Shown in pieces: positions 1 through 6,655 of a stretch of DNA of 10,509 bases (its first letter is position 1; each line of letters starts with the position of its first letter). This stretch comes from Bacteroidaceae bacterium (GTDB taxonomy: Bacteria > Bacteroidota > Bacteroidia > Bacteroidales > Bacteroidaceae). A model generated the notes under the pieces. It was not told the DNA's origin, ran no database searches, and saw nothing but the letters and a program-made list of their open reading frames with translations. The position numbers and the translations under genes were made by a program. The stretch is from assembly GCA_028707655.1 (NCBI GenBank), contig JAQWAN010000048.1, positions 1-10,509 of the forward strand, read 5' to 3'.

Positions 1-1516
1 TCTATCCTTTAAGTATAGACTTGCTTATTCTGGTTCAGGAGATATTAACGTTTATGTAAATGATACATTAAAGGCTACTTTAACAGCCGATAGCGAAACA
101 GTTTCAACCTTTACCAAAGAGATTAATATGTCTGGAAATGTACAGCTTAAACTAACGAGTACAAATACGGGCAGACCAGTAATTGATGATGTCTCATGGA
201 CCCCCTATAGTGGAAGTGTAGTAGAACAGGTCGCTACCCCTACAATAGAGGTTGCTTCAAATTCAAGAGGAAGTAAGCGTGTTGCTATAGCAACCACTAC
301 TGAAGATGCTACGATTTATTATACACTAGATGGTACCGATCCAACGGATGCTTCAACCGTATATACCAAAGCTTTTAGAGTGAAAAGTACATCGGATGTT
401 ACCATTAAGGCGATTGCTATGCAAGCAGATCTAACAGATAGCGAGATTGCTTCTGCTGTTTGTCCTGGTGCTACGGATGTACCTGGTAAGGGTTCTAGCG
501 AAGGACATGCACATCATATGAATGGCTTTTGGCAAGCAGGTGATTTTGAAGATATGGCTTCTTTTGTAGAGGGAGACGAAGCTACTGCTACGGAACTTGA
601 TTTTACAGGAGCAGAAATAGATGAAGCAGCAACTGATCTTGAGTTTCCTGCTGGTATCAATCCTAACTGTTTATTGAAAACAACGGCTCCTGGACGTTTT
701 AGAAAAAATAATGTGGTTGCGGGTGCTTGTGCTAATTTGGAGTTAATGGATAAACATCCCTTTAATACCTCTAGCTCTATAACAGCAACTACGGGTACGT
801 ATACACGTAACTTTGGGGATGCAGATATCTCTGGTTGGTACTCGCTTTATCTTCCTTTTGCTATGTCACAAGCGGAGATTCAGGCGGCTGGCTTTACTTT
901 AGTTGAACAATTAACGGGATACAATGCGGAAACAAAATCACTTGCGTTTACTCCTGTTACTGCAACAGAGGCAAATGTACCCTATATTGTACTCTTTGAT
1001 CCACTAGAGGGTGGAAGTGCTTCTTATACTGGTGGCGATATCTCTTTGCCTATCTCGGGTGACGTATCTACTACTAATGGTGAGTCAGTGGTGACTAATG
1101 CTGTTTTAAAAGGCACGTATGAAGCCATGCCAGCTGGTAGTTTAACGGGCAAATATGTATTAAATGCGGATGGTACTTCTTTCCAAGTAGCGAGTGCAGA
1201 TGTAACCTTGAGTCCCTTTAGAGTGTATTTGGAATTGACGAATGCTCCAGCTGATGCTGCTCCTCGTAATTTATCCATTGATTTTGGTGGAGAAGGTGGT
1301 ACAACCGGTGTAACGGGTGTAAAAGAGGCCGGTGTTCAAATATATGGTGAACATGGTAAAATGATTGTAGAGAGTGGCACAGATAGATGGATCCATGTGT
1401 ATGGTATCGATGGTAGCTGTGTACGTAAGGTATTTGTTTCGGCAGGTACAACCTCTATCCATGCTCTTCCAAAAGGATTGTATGTAGTGAATCATCAGAA
1501 AGTAGTAGTAAAATAA
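1..1516 (+). CDS. Secreted/surface multidomain protein, 5'-truncated by the window
   Basis: This is the C-terminal part of an exported protein. The frame is open from base 2, 42 codons before the first internal ATG at 128, so the true start lies to the left and 504 residues are visible. The first ~70 residues (FKYRLAYSGSGDINVYVND...) look like a beta-sandwich binding module. Bases ~224-463 encode a chitobiase/beta-hexosaminidase C-terminal-like repeat with the diagnostic YYTLDGTDPT. A longer beta-rich stretch follows (LDFTGAEID, NPNCLL, CANLELMDKHPF, SGWYSLYLPFAM, SPFRVYLEL), a pattern I know from Bacteroidales surface proteins of unknown function. The last ~68 residues (from about 1310) resemble a type IX secretion sorting tail or related Bacteroidales C-terminal domain, with IHVYGIDG and LPKGLYVVN and a basic VVVK end. 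No catalytic domain is visible, so an adhesin or glycan-binding role is inference. The stop TAA is followed in frame by a second TAA. Confidence 0.85.
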   Translation, partial: LSFKYRLAYSGSGDINVYVNDTLKATLTADSETVSTFTKEINMSGNVQLKLTSTNTGRPVIDDVSWTPYSGSVVEQVATPTIEVASNSRGSKRVAIATTTEDATIYYTLDGTDPTDASTVYTKAFRVKSTSDVTIKAIAMQADLTDSEIASAVCPGATDVPGKGSSEGHAHHMNGFWQAGDFEDMASFVEGDEATATELDFTGAEIDEAATDLEFPAGINPNCLLKTTAPGRFRKNNVVAGACANLELMDKHPFNTSSSITATTGTYTRNFGDADISGWYSLYLPFAMSQAEIQAAGFTLVEQLTGYNAETKSLAFTPVTATEANVPYIVLFDPLEGGSASYTGGDISLPISGDVSTTNGESVVTNAVLKGTYEAMPAGSLTGKYVLNADGTSFQVASADVTLSPFRVYLELTNAPADAAPRNLSIDFGGEGGTTGVTGVKEAGVQIYGEHGKMIVESGTDRWIHVYGIDGSCVRKVFVSAGTTSIHALPKGLYVVNHQKVVVK

Positions 1517-1534
1517 TAAGATAATAATTATAAT

Positions 1535-1690
1535 ATGAAACAAATGAATAAATACGAAACACCAGAACTAGAGATCATTCAATTATTAGGGGATGAAATA
1601 ATGGTAGGAAGTGCTCCTGGTATTAGTGACGATCCAATATCGGGAGATGGACCAGATCGTGCACCTGCAGATGAGTTTTGGGAAGACTAA
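1535..1690 (+). CDS. Small acidic 51-aa peptide of Bacteroidales type
   Basis: A short reading frame of 51 residues that starts 18 nt after the surface-protein stop codon, same strand, so probably cotranscribed. The N-terminal half (MKQMNKYETPELEIIQLLGD) matches a pattern I recognise from many tiny Bacteroidales hypothetical proteins: K-Y-x-x-P-x-(hydrophobic/acidic)-E followed by a short hydrophobic strand. The C-terminal half, from residue 25, is Gly/Pro/Asp-rich, ends in FWED, and has 8 acidic residues against one basic; the whole peptide is about -10 in net charge. It has no cysteine, signal peptide or membrane segment. The start could be ATG 1535 or ATG 1544 (Met4); neither has a Shine-Dalgarno, only an A/T-rich leader. 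Function is unknown. Coding status rests on the family resemblance and the tight spacing. A ribosomally made peptide precursor or a small partner of the surface protein are possibilities only. Confidence 0.7.
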   Translation: MKQMNKYETPELEIIQLLGDEIMVGSAPGISDDPISGDGPDRAPADEFWED

Positions 1691-1728
1691 AGATTCTTGT
1701 TTTAGTACACAAGTTTTTAGATTAGTAT

Positions 1729-1776
1729 AAAATAGAATAGTTGGATTGTCTACGGACAATTCAACTGTTCTATTTT
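1729..1776 (+). terminator. Long UACG-capped hairpin, probable terminator of the surface-protein/peptide operon
   Basis: Arms 1729-1750 and 1755-1776 pair over 22 bp with only two G-U wobbles. The loop is TACG closed by C-G, the extra-stable cUACGg tetraloop. The base of the right arm is TATTTTT, giving a U-rich run. It lies 38 nt after the peptide stop codon. The left arm begins AAAA, so it could also act on the minus strand, terminating any read-through from the tRNA genes. A weaker 5-bp stem (CTTGT/ACAAG, 1696-1713) followed by a T-run precedes it. Confidence 0.75.
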
Positions 1777-1837
1777 TGAATATACTGCTATTCAAGTAGA
1801 AAGGTGAGTGTCCTATTATTTCAAAAAAGACATAAAA

Positions 1838-1866
1838 AAAAGGATAAACAATTTGTTTATCCTTTT
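1838..1866 (-). terminator. Terminator of the downstream-copy initiator tRNA gene
   Basis: A 12-bp perfect stem (1838-1849 with 1855-1866) and a 5-nt loop. In minus-strand sense the stem is followed by a T-run (complement of the A-run at 1834-1841). It begins 4 nt past the tRNA 3' end, a standard position for an intrinsic terminator. Confidence 0.85.
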
Positions 1867-1870
1867 GTAG

Positions 1871-1943
<73 letters not shown>

Positions 1944-1963
1944 ATGTATTTTTATAACGTGTG

Positions 1964-1993
1964 CAAAGGTACAACTTTTTTTTATATTTGCAA
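1964..1993 (-). promoter_or_regulatory. Bacteroidota-type promoter for tRNA-fMet copy 1
   Basis: In minus-strand sense a TTG (-33 region, 1991-1993) is followed after 19 nt by TACCTTTG (1964-1971), a perfect match to the TAnnTTTG -7 consensus of the Bacteroidota primary sigma factor. Transcription would start about 7 nt later, leaving a short leader of roughly 15 nt that RNase P would remove before tRNA base 1943. Confidence 0.8.
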
Positions 1994-2060
1994 GCTTTCT
2001 TCCTTCTTTTCCAAAATATTGAAAAGAAATTTCCCTTTAGTAGGGAAAAATGGACATAAA

Positions 2061-2090
2061 AAAAGGATAAACAATTTTGTTTATCCTTTT
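2061..2090 (-). terminator. Terminator of the upstream-copy initiator tRNA gene
   Basis: The same 12-bp stem as at 1838-1866 (2061-2072 with 2079-2090), with a loop one T longer (6 nt), followed in minus-strand sense by a T-run. It sits 4 nt beyond the tRNA 3' end and separates this tRNA gene from the next one. Confidence 0.85.
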
Positions 2091-2094
2091 GTAG

Positions 2095-2167
<73 letters not shown>

Positions 2168-2188
2168 ATATGTTTTTGATATCGAGTG

Positions 2189-2219
2189 CAAAGGTACAAC
2201 TATTTATTACTTCTACAAA
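2189..2219 (-). promoter_or_regulatory. Bacteroidota-type promoter for tRNA-fMet copy 2
   Basis: In minus-strand sense TTTG (2216-2219), a 19-nt spacer, then TACCTTTG (2189-2196). Both boxes are perfect consensus. The 15 bases GTTGTACCTTTGCAC around the -7 box are shared with the copy 1 promoter, while the spacers have diverged. Confidence 0.85.
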
Positions 2220-2298
2220 CTTTGTAGCCTTTATTTTGAAATAAAAATGTAATATCTCCTGCCTGGTTATTTTATTTAGGATATTTAAATGCCTTTTT

Positions 2299-2329
2299 TT
2301 TGTTGAAAGATTTTAAATATGTACTTTTA
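2299..2329 (+). promoter_or_regulatory. Promoter of the tetR-fabG-rluA operon
   Basis: TTTG at 2299-2302, a 19-nt spacer, then TACTTTTA at 2322-2329, which matches TAnnTTTG except for the last base. The predicted transcript start is about 2336, giving a leader of ~27 nt before the ATG at 2363. The imperfect -7 box would fit a weak or regulated promoter, but that is inference. Confidence 0.65.
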
Positions 2330-2362
2330 CACACTTTCCAACACAATGTGCAATAAAGAATC

Positions 2363-2956
2363 ATGGTAATTACTAAAACAAGAGATCGGTTAGTAGATGT
2401 AGCACGTCAATTGTTCGCTCGTGACGGAGTGGAGAATACGACGATGAACGATATTGCTGTGGCCTCCAAAAGAGGACGACGTACCCTGTATACATACTTT
2501 AAAAGTAAAGAGGATATATATATGGCCGTTGCTAAATCTGAATTGGAGATTCTAGCTGATAAGATGATGCGAGTGTCACAACGAAATATTTCGCCAGAAG
2601 AAAAGTTGCTGCAGATTATTTATACGCGTCTTGAAACGATTAAAGAGGTGGTTTATCGCAACGGTACGTTGCGTGCCGACTTTTTTAGAGATATATGGCG
2701 CGTGGAGGTTATTCGTAAAAAGTTTGATGCAAAGGAAATTTTGCTCTTTCGTTCGGTGTTAGCAGAGGGAAAGGCCAAAGGGTTCTTTGATATTGACGAT
2801 GTGAACCTTACGGCTACTATTGTGCATTATTGTGTAAAAGGAATTGAGGTGCCTTTTATTAGAGGACAAATAGGACCTCCTTCACTTCCTATCGAAGTGA
2901 GAAGACAGTACGTAAAAAACTTGGTGTTGCGTGCTTTAGGAAAAGGAACAGTTTAA
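2363..2956 (+). CDS. TetR/AcrR-family transcriptional regulator
   Basis: A 197-residue protein of normal TetR length. Residues ~6-55 form the DNA-binding domain: helix 1 TRDRLVDVARQLFARDG, then TTMNDIAVASKRGRRTLYTYFKSKEDIY, with the turn-recognition helix around residues 36-46 and the family signature LYTYFKSKEDIY. Residues 60-197 are the all-helical ligand-binding and dimerisation domain, which is too variable to name a ligand. It is the first gene of an operon, with fabG 15 nt downstream, so it may regulate its own operon and sense an acyl-type ligand; this is inference from context. The start ATG at 2363 fits the family N-terminus; its leader has only a purine-rich AAAGAA and no strong Shine-Dalgarno. 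Confidence 0.92.
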   Translation: MVITKTRDRLVDVARQLFARDGVENTTMNDIAVASKRGRRTLYTYFKSKEDIYMAVAKSELEILADKMMRVSQRNISPEEKLLQIIYTRLETIKEVVYRNGTLRADFFRDIWRVEVIRKKFDAKEILLFRSVLAEGKAKGFFDIDDVNLTATIVHYCVKGIEVPFIRGQIGPPSLPIEVRRQYVKNLVLRALGKGTV

Positions 2957-2971
2957 TTTATAATATATATT

Positions 2972-3718
2972 ATGGGATTATTAACAGGAAAGACAGCCGT
3001 TGTTACTGGTGCTGCAAGAGGTATTGGTAAGGCTATTGCTATGCGATTTGCAGCTGAGGGTGCAAATGTGGCATTCACCGATTTAGCAATCGATGAGAAT
3101 GGTTTAAAAACGGAAGCAGAAATACAGGCTTTAGGAGTAAAAGCGAAAGGATATGCTTCTAATGCTGCTAACTTTGAGGATACTGCTAAAGTGGTGAATC
3201 AAATAAAAGAGGATTTTGGATCTATTGATATCCTGGTAAACAATGCAGGTATCACAAAAGATGGTTTGATGATGCGTATGACTGAGTCACAATGGGACGC
3301 TGTTATTGCGGTGAATCTAAAATCGGCCTTTAACTTTATCCATGCTTGTACACCTATTATGATGCGCCAAAGAGCTGGAAGTATTATAAATATGGCTTCT
3401 GTTGTGGGGGTTCATGGTAATGCGGGACAATGTAATTATGCAGCTTCTAAGGCTGGTTTAATTGCGTTAGCTAAATCGATTGCACAAGAGATTGGATCTC
3501 GTGGTGTGCGCGCTAACGCTATTGCTCCTGGATTTATTATCACCGATATGACTGCTAAATTGTCTGAAGAGGTGAGAAAAGAATGGTGTAGTAAAATTCC
3601 ATTGCGCCGTGGTGGTACGCCAGAAGATGTGGCTAATGTGGCTGTGTTCTTGGCATCCGACTTGTCTTCTTATGTCACTGGACAGGTGATCCAAGTGGAC
3701 GGTGGAATGAATATGTAA
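2972..3718 (+). CDS. fabG: 3-oxoacyl-[acyl-carrier-protein] reductase (FabG type, SDR family)
   Basis: This enzyme reduces 3-oxoacyl-ACP to (R)-3-hydroxyacyl-ACP with NADPH, the first reduction of each fatty-acid elongation cycle, in the cytoplasm. It is 248 residues, the usual classical short-chain dehydrogenase length. Visible motifs are the cofactor-binding TGAARGIG (12-19), NNAG (90-93) and the full catalytic tetrad Asn115, Ser143, Tyr156, Lys160 (in YAASK), plus the C-terminal VTGQVIQVDGG. Overall similarity to FabG is strong (ANAIAPGFIITDMT, IPLRRGGTPEDVANV), but SDR paralogues acting on other substrates cannot be excluded. It follows the TetR gene after 15 A/T-only bases and precedes the pseudouridine synthase by 17 nt, so all three are probably one transcript. 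Confidence 0.9.
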   Translation: MGLLTGKTAVVTGAARGIGKAIAMRFAAEGANVAFTDLAIDENGLKTEAEIQALGVKAKGYASNAANFEDTAKVVNQIKEDFGSIDILVNNAGITKDGLMMRMTESQWDAVIAVNLKSAFNFIHACTPIMMRQRAGSIINMASVVGVHGNAGQCNYAASKAGLIALAKSIAQEIGSRGVRANAIAPGFIITDMTAKLSEEVRKEWCSKIPLRRGGTPEDVANVAVFLASDLSSYVTGQVIQVDGGMNM

Positions 3719-3735
3719 CCAATAAGTAAAAGAGA

Positions 3736-4413
3736 GTGACTATATTATACGAAGATAATCATATCATAATTGTTAACAAGAGTAGTTCAGAAATTGTTCA
3801 AGGCGATAAGACGGGGGATACTCCTCTGTCGGATATGGTTAAAGCATACATCAAGCAGAAGTATAATAAACCTGGCGAGGTGTTTTTGGGGGTGGTACAT
3901 CGCTTAGATAGACCGGTTAGTGGTGTGGTTGTTTTTGCAAAGACAAGCAAGGCGCTAACTCGTCTAAATGAGATGTTCCGTTTGCATGCGGTAAAGAAAA
4001 TCTATTGGGCTATTGTTAAACAACAGCCTGCATTACCGTCTGCTGAACTGGTACATTATCTAACTAGAAACGAGAAGTCGAACAAATCGATGGCTTACGA
4101 CAAACCGGTGAAAGATGCAAAGGAGTCTATCTTGTCGTACGACTTGATTGCTCAATCTACCAACTTTTTCTTGTTGCGCGTCTCTCTGAAAACGGGGCGT
4201 CATCATCAAATACGTTGTCAGTTGGCCAAAATAAAATCGCCTATCAAAGGGGACTTGAAATATGGCTATGCACGCTCAAATCCTAATGGTGGTATAAGTC
4301 TGCATGCACGTAGCATCTCTTTTATTCATCCGGTATCGAAAGAACAGATAGATGTGGTGGCACCCGTTCCAGATGATTCGTTATGGCGTTTCTTTGAAGA
4401 ACAGGTGGGATAG
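3736..4413 (+). CDS. RluA-family RNA pseudouridine synthase, GTG start
   Basis: This enzyme isomerises uridine to pseudouridine in rRNA or tRNA. It is 225 residues and consists of the catalytic domain alone, with no N-terminal S4 RNA-binding domain, as in the shorter RluA-like enzymes. The RluA signature VVHRLDRPVSGVVVFAKT is at 53-70, with catalytic Asp58, and the second conserved block KTGRHHQIRCQLA is at 152-164. The start is GTG 3736: an in-frame TAA lies 9 nt upstream (3727-3729) and the next ATG would remove the domain's beginning. The upstream AAAAGAGA may help the ribosome bind. It is the last gene of the tetR-fabG operon and runs into the shared terminator at 4447-4480. The exact target uridine cannot be told from sequence. 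Confidence 0.92.
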   Translation: MTILYEDNHIIIVNKSSSEIVQGDKTGDTPLSDMVKAYIKQKYNKPGEVFLGVVHRLDRPVSGVVVFAKTSKALTRLNEMFRLHAVKKIYWAIVKQQPALPSAELVHYLTRNEKSNKSMAYDKPVKDAKESILSYDLIAQSTNFFLLRVSLKTGRHHQIRCQLAKIKSPIKGDLKYGYARSNPNGGISLHARSISFIHPVSKEQIDVVAPVPDDSLWRFFEEQVG

Positions 4414-4446
4414 TACACACGCTGTTTATCTTATAGGATTTATGTT

Positions 4447-4480
4447 AAAAGGAGCTTTACCAATTGGTAAAGCTCTTTTT
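4447..4480. terminator. Bidirectional terminator between rluA-like gene and pyrC
   Basis: A 15-bp stem (4447-4461 with 4466-4480, one G-U pair) with an AATT loop. The plus strand ends in TTTTT and the minus strand in TTTTAACA, so it can stop both converging transcription units. The pyrC stop codon (4479-4481, minus) sits at the base of the stem. Confidence 0.85.
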
Positions 4481-5813
4481 AGCGTTTAAAATGGAGCTTC
4501 TCTCCTTTTGGAGCTTCGTTAATGGTGCCTTGGTTGTAGATTAAGTGGCCATTTACAAAGGTTTTGACTACTCTGCTATGAAAGGTTCTATTCTCAAGCG
4601 GACTCCAACCACATTTGCTCTTTATATCTTCGTTGGTGAGTGTCCATGTTATGGATGGGTCAACTAAGGTTAAATCGGCCTTATAGCCCTCTCTAATAAA
4701 TCCTCTCTTCTCTATCTGAAAGAGTTGTGCAGGTGCATGACACATCTTTTGTACTACTTGCTCCAAGGATAAGACCTTCTCTCTTACTAGTTCAATCATA
4801 CTGATAAGTGAGTATTGTAGCATCGGCATGCCCGAAGCAGCTTGTAGACAGCCGCCCTGTTTATCACTCAAAAGGTGGGGCGCATGGTCGGTAGCTATCA
4901 CATCTATACGATTAGTGGTGATGGCTTGGCGGAGTGCTTCTCTCTCGTGCTTTTCTTTTATGGCAGGATTACATTTAATGGCACTTCCAAGTGTTGCGTA
5001 ATCGTCGCTAGAGAAGAGTAGATGGGGAAGACAAACCTCTGCTGTGATTCGTTTTTCTTGGATAGGTAAATCACTCAACAGCTCTAACTCTTTCCCTGTG
5101 GTGAGATGCAGTAGATGGAGTCTGGCTTTTGTTTTTTTAGCTAGTTCTACGGCAATGGAGGAGGAGGCATAACAAGCTTCTGCATCGCGAATGATGGGAT
5201 GAAAATGGATGCTAGCTGTTTCTCCATATGCTTTTCGGATACGGGCGGCATTCTCCTTGATACGTGAGCTATCTTCGCAATGTACAGCGACAAGGACTGG
5301 AGATGTTTCAAAAATGGTGCGTACGGTTTGTTTGTTATCTACCAACATATTGCCGGTGCTTGCTCCCATAAAGAGTTTAACACCACAGACCTCTGTTGAG
5401 TCGAGTAGTGGAAGGAGGGCTGTGTTTTTGTTGGTAGCACCAAAATAGAAGGAATAATTAACATGGCACTTGGTGGCAGCTAATGCAAACTTTTGCTGTA
5501 ATGCTTCGAGGGTTGTGGTTTGTGGTTGCACGTTGGGCATATCCATAATGGAGGTCACGCCACCTGCTACTGCTGCTGCACTCTCACTCGCTAAGTCGGC
5601 TTTATCGGTTAACCCTGGTTCACGAAAGTGAACATGGTCGTCTATAACGCCAGGGAGTAGATATAACCCCTCTGCATCGATTACCTCTGCATCGCATTCA
5701 CTGGGCAGCTCCTCCCAATAGATTTGTTCTATTGTATCGTTGTTGAGCAGTACTGCTCCTTTTCTTGTGCTGCCTTCGTTGACAATAAGTGCATTCTTAA
5801 TTAATTTTTTCAT
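4479..5813 (-). CDS. pyrC: Dihydroorotase
   Basis: This enzyme cyclises carbamoyl-aspartate to dihydroorotate, the third step of de novo pyrimidine synthesis, in the cytoplasm. It is 444 residues, an amidohydrolase-fold zinc enzyme. Visible ligands and motifs: HVHFREPG with His60 and His62; GVKLFMGASTGNML with Lys146, a likely carboxylated bridging lysine; VHCED with His178; LHLLHLTT with His233/His236; and ATDHAPH with Asp309. The C-terminal part (GYKADLTLVDP, then a segment ending VNGHLIYNQG) is the small beta domain of the family. Its ATG overlaps the stop of the glycosyltransferase gene by 4 nt (ATGA), so it is translationally coupled and shares that gene's promoter. A hydantoinase or allantoinase relative is less likely because the HFREPG and DMPN motifs favour dihydroorotase. 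Confidence 0.9.
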   Translation of the reverse strand: MKKLIKNALIVNEGSTRKGAVLLNNDTIEQIYWEELPSECDAEVIDAEGLYLLPGVIDDHVHFREPGLTDKADLASESAAAVAGGVTSIMDMPNVQPQTTTLEALQQKFALAATKCHVNYSFYFGATNKNTALLPLLDSTEVCGVKLFMGASTGNMLVDNKQTVRTIFETSPVLVAVHCEDSSRIKENAARIRKAYGETASIHFHPIIRDAEACYASSSIAVELAKKTKARLHLLHLTTGKELELLSDLPIQEKRITAEVCLPHLLFSSDDYATLGSAIKCNPAIKEKHEREALRQAITTNRIDVIATDHAPHLLSDKQGGCLQAASGMPMLQYSLISMIELVREKVLSLEQVVQKMCHAPAQLFQIEKRGFIREGYKADLTLVDPSITWTLTNEDIKSKCGWSPLENRTFHSRVVKTFVNGHLIYNQGTINEAPKGEKLHFKR

Positions 5814-6556
5814 GATTTTTTTTGTGGGTATTTATACCACCAGCTTCTCATCTTTAATTGAAAAACACCAAAAGCGGCTTCGCCAAAGATGTTACTACTC
5901 ATCTTAGAGGTGCCTAATTTACGATTTACAAAAATAACGGGTACCTCTTTTAGAGTGAATCCACATTTATAGGCTGTAAACTTCATCTCTATCTGGAAAG
6001 CATATCCTTTAAACTGAATCTTATCGAGCTCAATGGTTTCTAGTACTTCACGTTTGTAGCATTTAAAGCCTGCTGTTGTATCGTGTATGGAGAGACCGGT
6101 AACTAGACGTACATATTTGGAGGCAAAATAGGACATCAAGACTCGTCCCATGGGCCAATTGACTACATTTACGCCACTTACATAGCGGGAACCAATAGCG
6201 ACATCTGCACCATCGTCGTGACAAGCCTTGTAGAGGTGTATCAAATCGGTTGGGTCGTGCGAAAAATCGGCATCCATCTCAAAGATATAGTCGTATCTTT
6301 TGTTAATGGCCCATTTGAATCCGGTGATATAGGCTGTTCCAAGTCCTAATTTCCCCTCTCTTTTTACCAAGAAAAGTTGTGTTCTGAACTCTTTTTGTAG
6401 CTGATTTACTATCTGGGCTGTTCCGTCGGGCGATCCGTCATCAATAACCAATATATCAAAAGACTTTTCTTGATGAAATACAGCACGAATGATTTGTTCT
6501 ATATTTTCTTTTTCGTTATAGGTAGGAATAATGACAAGGCTGTCTGTTCTTTTCAT
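5810..6556 (-). CDS. GT2 glycosyltransferase, polyprenol-phosphate mannose synthase (DPM1) type
   Basis: Probably transfers a mannosyl (or related) residue from a nucleotide sugar to polyprenyl phosphate at the inner face of the cytoplasmic membrane, giving a lipid-linked donor. It is 248 residues, the length of soluble DPM1-type enzymes. The N-terminal GT-A fold shows VIIPTYNEKENI (8-19), DDGSPDGT (39-46) and the metal-binding EMDADFSHDP (93-102). Further family motifs are GSRYVSG (122-128), TAGFKCYKR (161-169), FKGYAFQIEM (182-191) and a late FVNRKLGTSKMS. No transmembrane anchor domain is present. It heads the minus-strand pair with pyrC, with the two reading frames overlapping by 4 nt. 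The sugar specificity cannot be proved from sequence. The ATG at 6556 lies ~20 nt after the predicted transcript start. Confidence 0.88.
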   Translation of the reverse strand: MKRTDSLVIIPTYNEKENIEQIIRAVFHQEKSFDILVIDDGSPDGTAQIVNQLQKEFRTQLFLVKREGKLGLGTAYITGFKWAINKRYDYIFEMDADFSHDPTDLIHLYKACHDDGADVAIGSRYVSGVNVVNWPMGRVLMSYFASKYVRLVTGLSIHDTTAGFKCYKREVLETIELDKIQFKGYAFQIEMKFTAYKCGFTLKEVPVIFVNRKLGTSKMSSNIFGEAAFGVFQLKMRSWWYKYPQKKS

Positions 6557-6582
6557 GTAAAAAGGATTTGAATAATGTTAGA

Positions 6583-6590
6583 CAAATGTA
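6583..6590 (-). promoter_or_regulatory. -7 box of the glycosyltransferase-pyrC operon
   Basis: In minus-strand sense TACATTTG, a perfect TAnnTTTG. Transcription would begin about 6577, ~20 nt before the ATG. I see no good TTTG at the -33 position, so only the -7 element is supported. Confidence 0.6.
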
Positions 6591-6610
6591 CAATATTAAA
6601 AGTAAAATTC

Positions 6611-6643
6611 TTTGCTCGAAGTTGATAAAGTTTCGTAATTTTG
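6611..6643 (+). promoter_or_regulatory. Promoter of mfd
   Basis: TTTG at 6611-6614, a 21-nt spacer, then TAATTTTG at 6636-6643, a perfect -7 box. The expected transcript start (~6648-6651) is only a few bases before the mfd ATG at 6656, so the mRNA would have almost no leader. It is divergent from the glycosyltransferase promoter within a 99-nt intergenic region. Confidence 0.7.
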
Positions 6644-6655
6644 TGCCCTTAACGA

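Noticed and set aside
1024..1543. Overlapping minus-strand frames of 77-90 aa opposite the surface-protein gene
   Set aside because: They are antisense shadows of a long frame with clear domains, with low-complexity His/Tyr/Ile content and no promoter.
1586..1795. 69-aa minus-strand frame opposite the small peptide and the hairpin
   Set aside because: No recognisable domain; it covers both arms of the strong hairpin and is antisense to a better-supported plus-strand gene.
2030..2048. 7-bp hairpin between the tRNA copies as an extra terminator or small RNA
   Set aside because: Short A/T-rich arms and no matching transcript; not repeated at the other copy.
2340..2352. CACA-A-TGTG palindrome near the tetR start as a TetR operator
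   Set aside because: Only 4-bp arms, well below usual TetR operator size; likely chance in A/T-rich DNA.
5209..5448. 79-aa plus-strand frame inside pyrC
   Set aside because: Antisense to conserved metal-binding motifs of dihydroorotase; no family resemblance.
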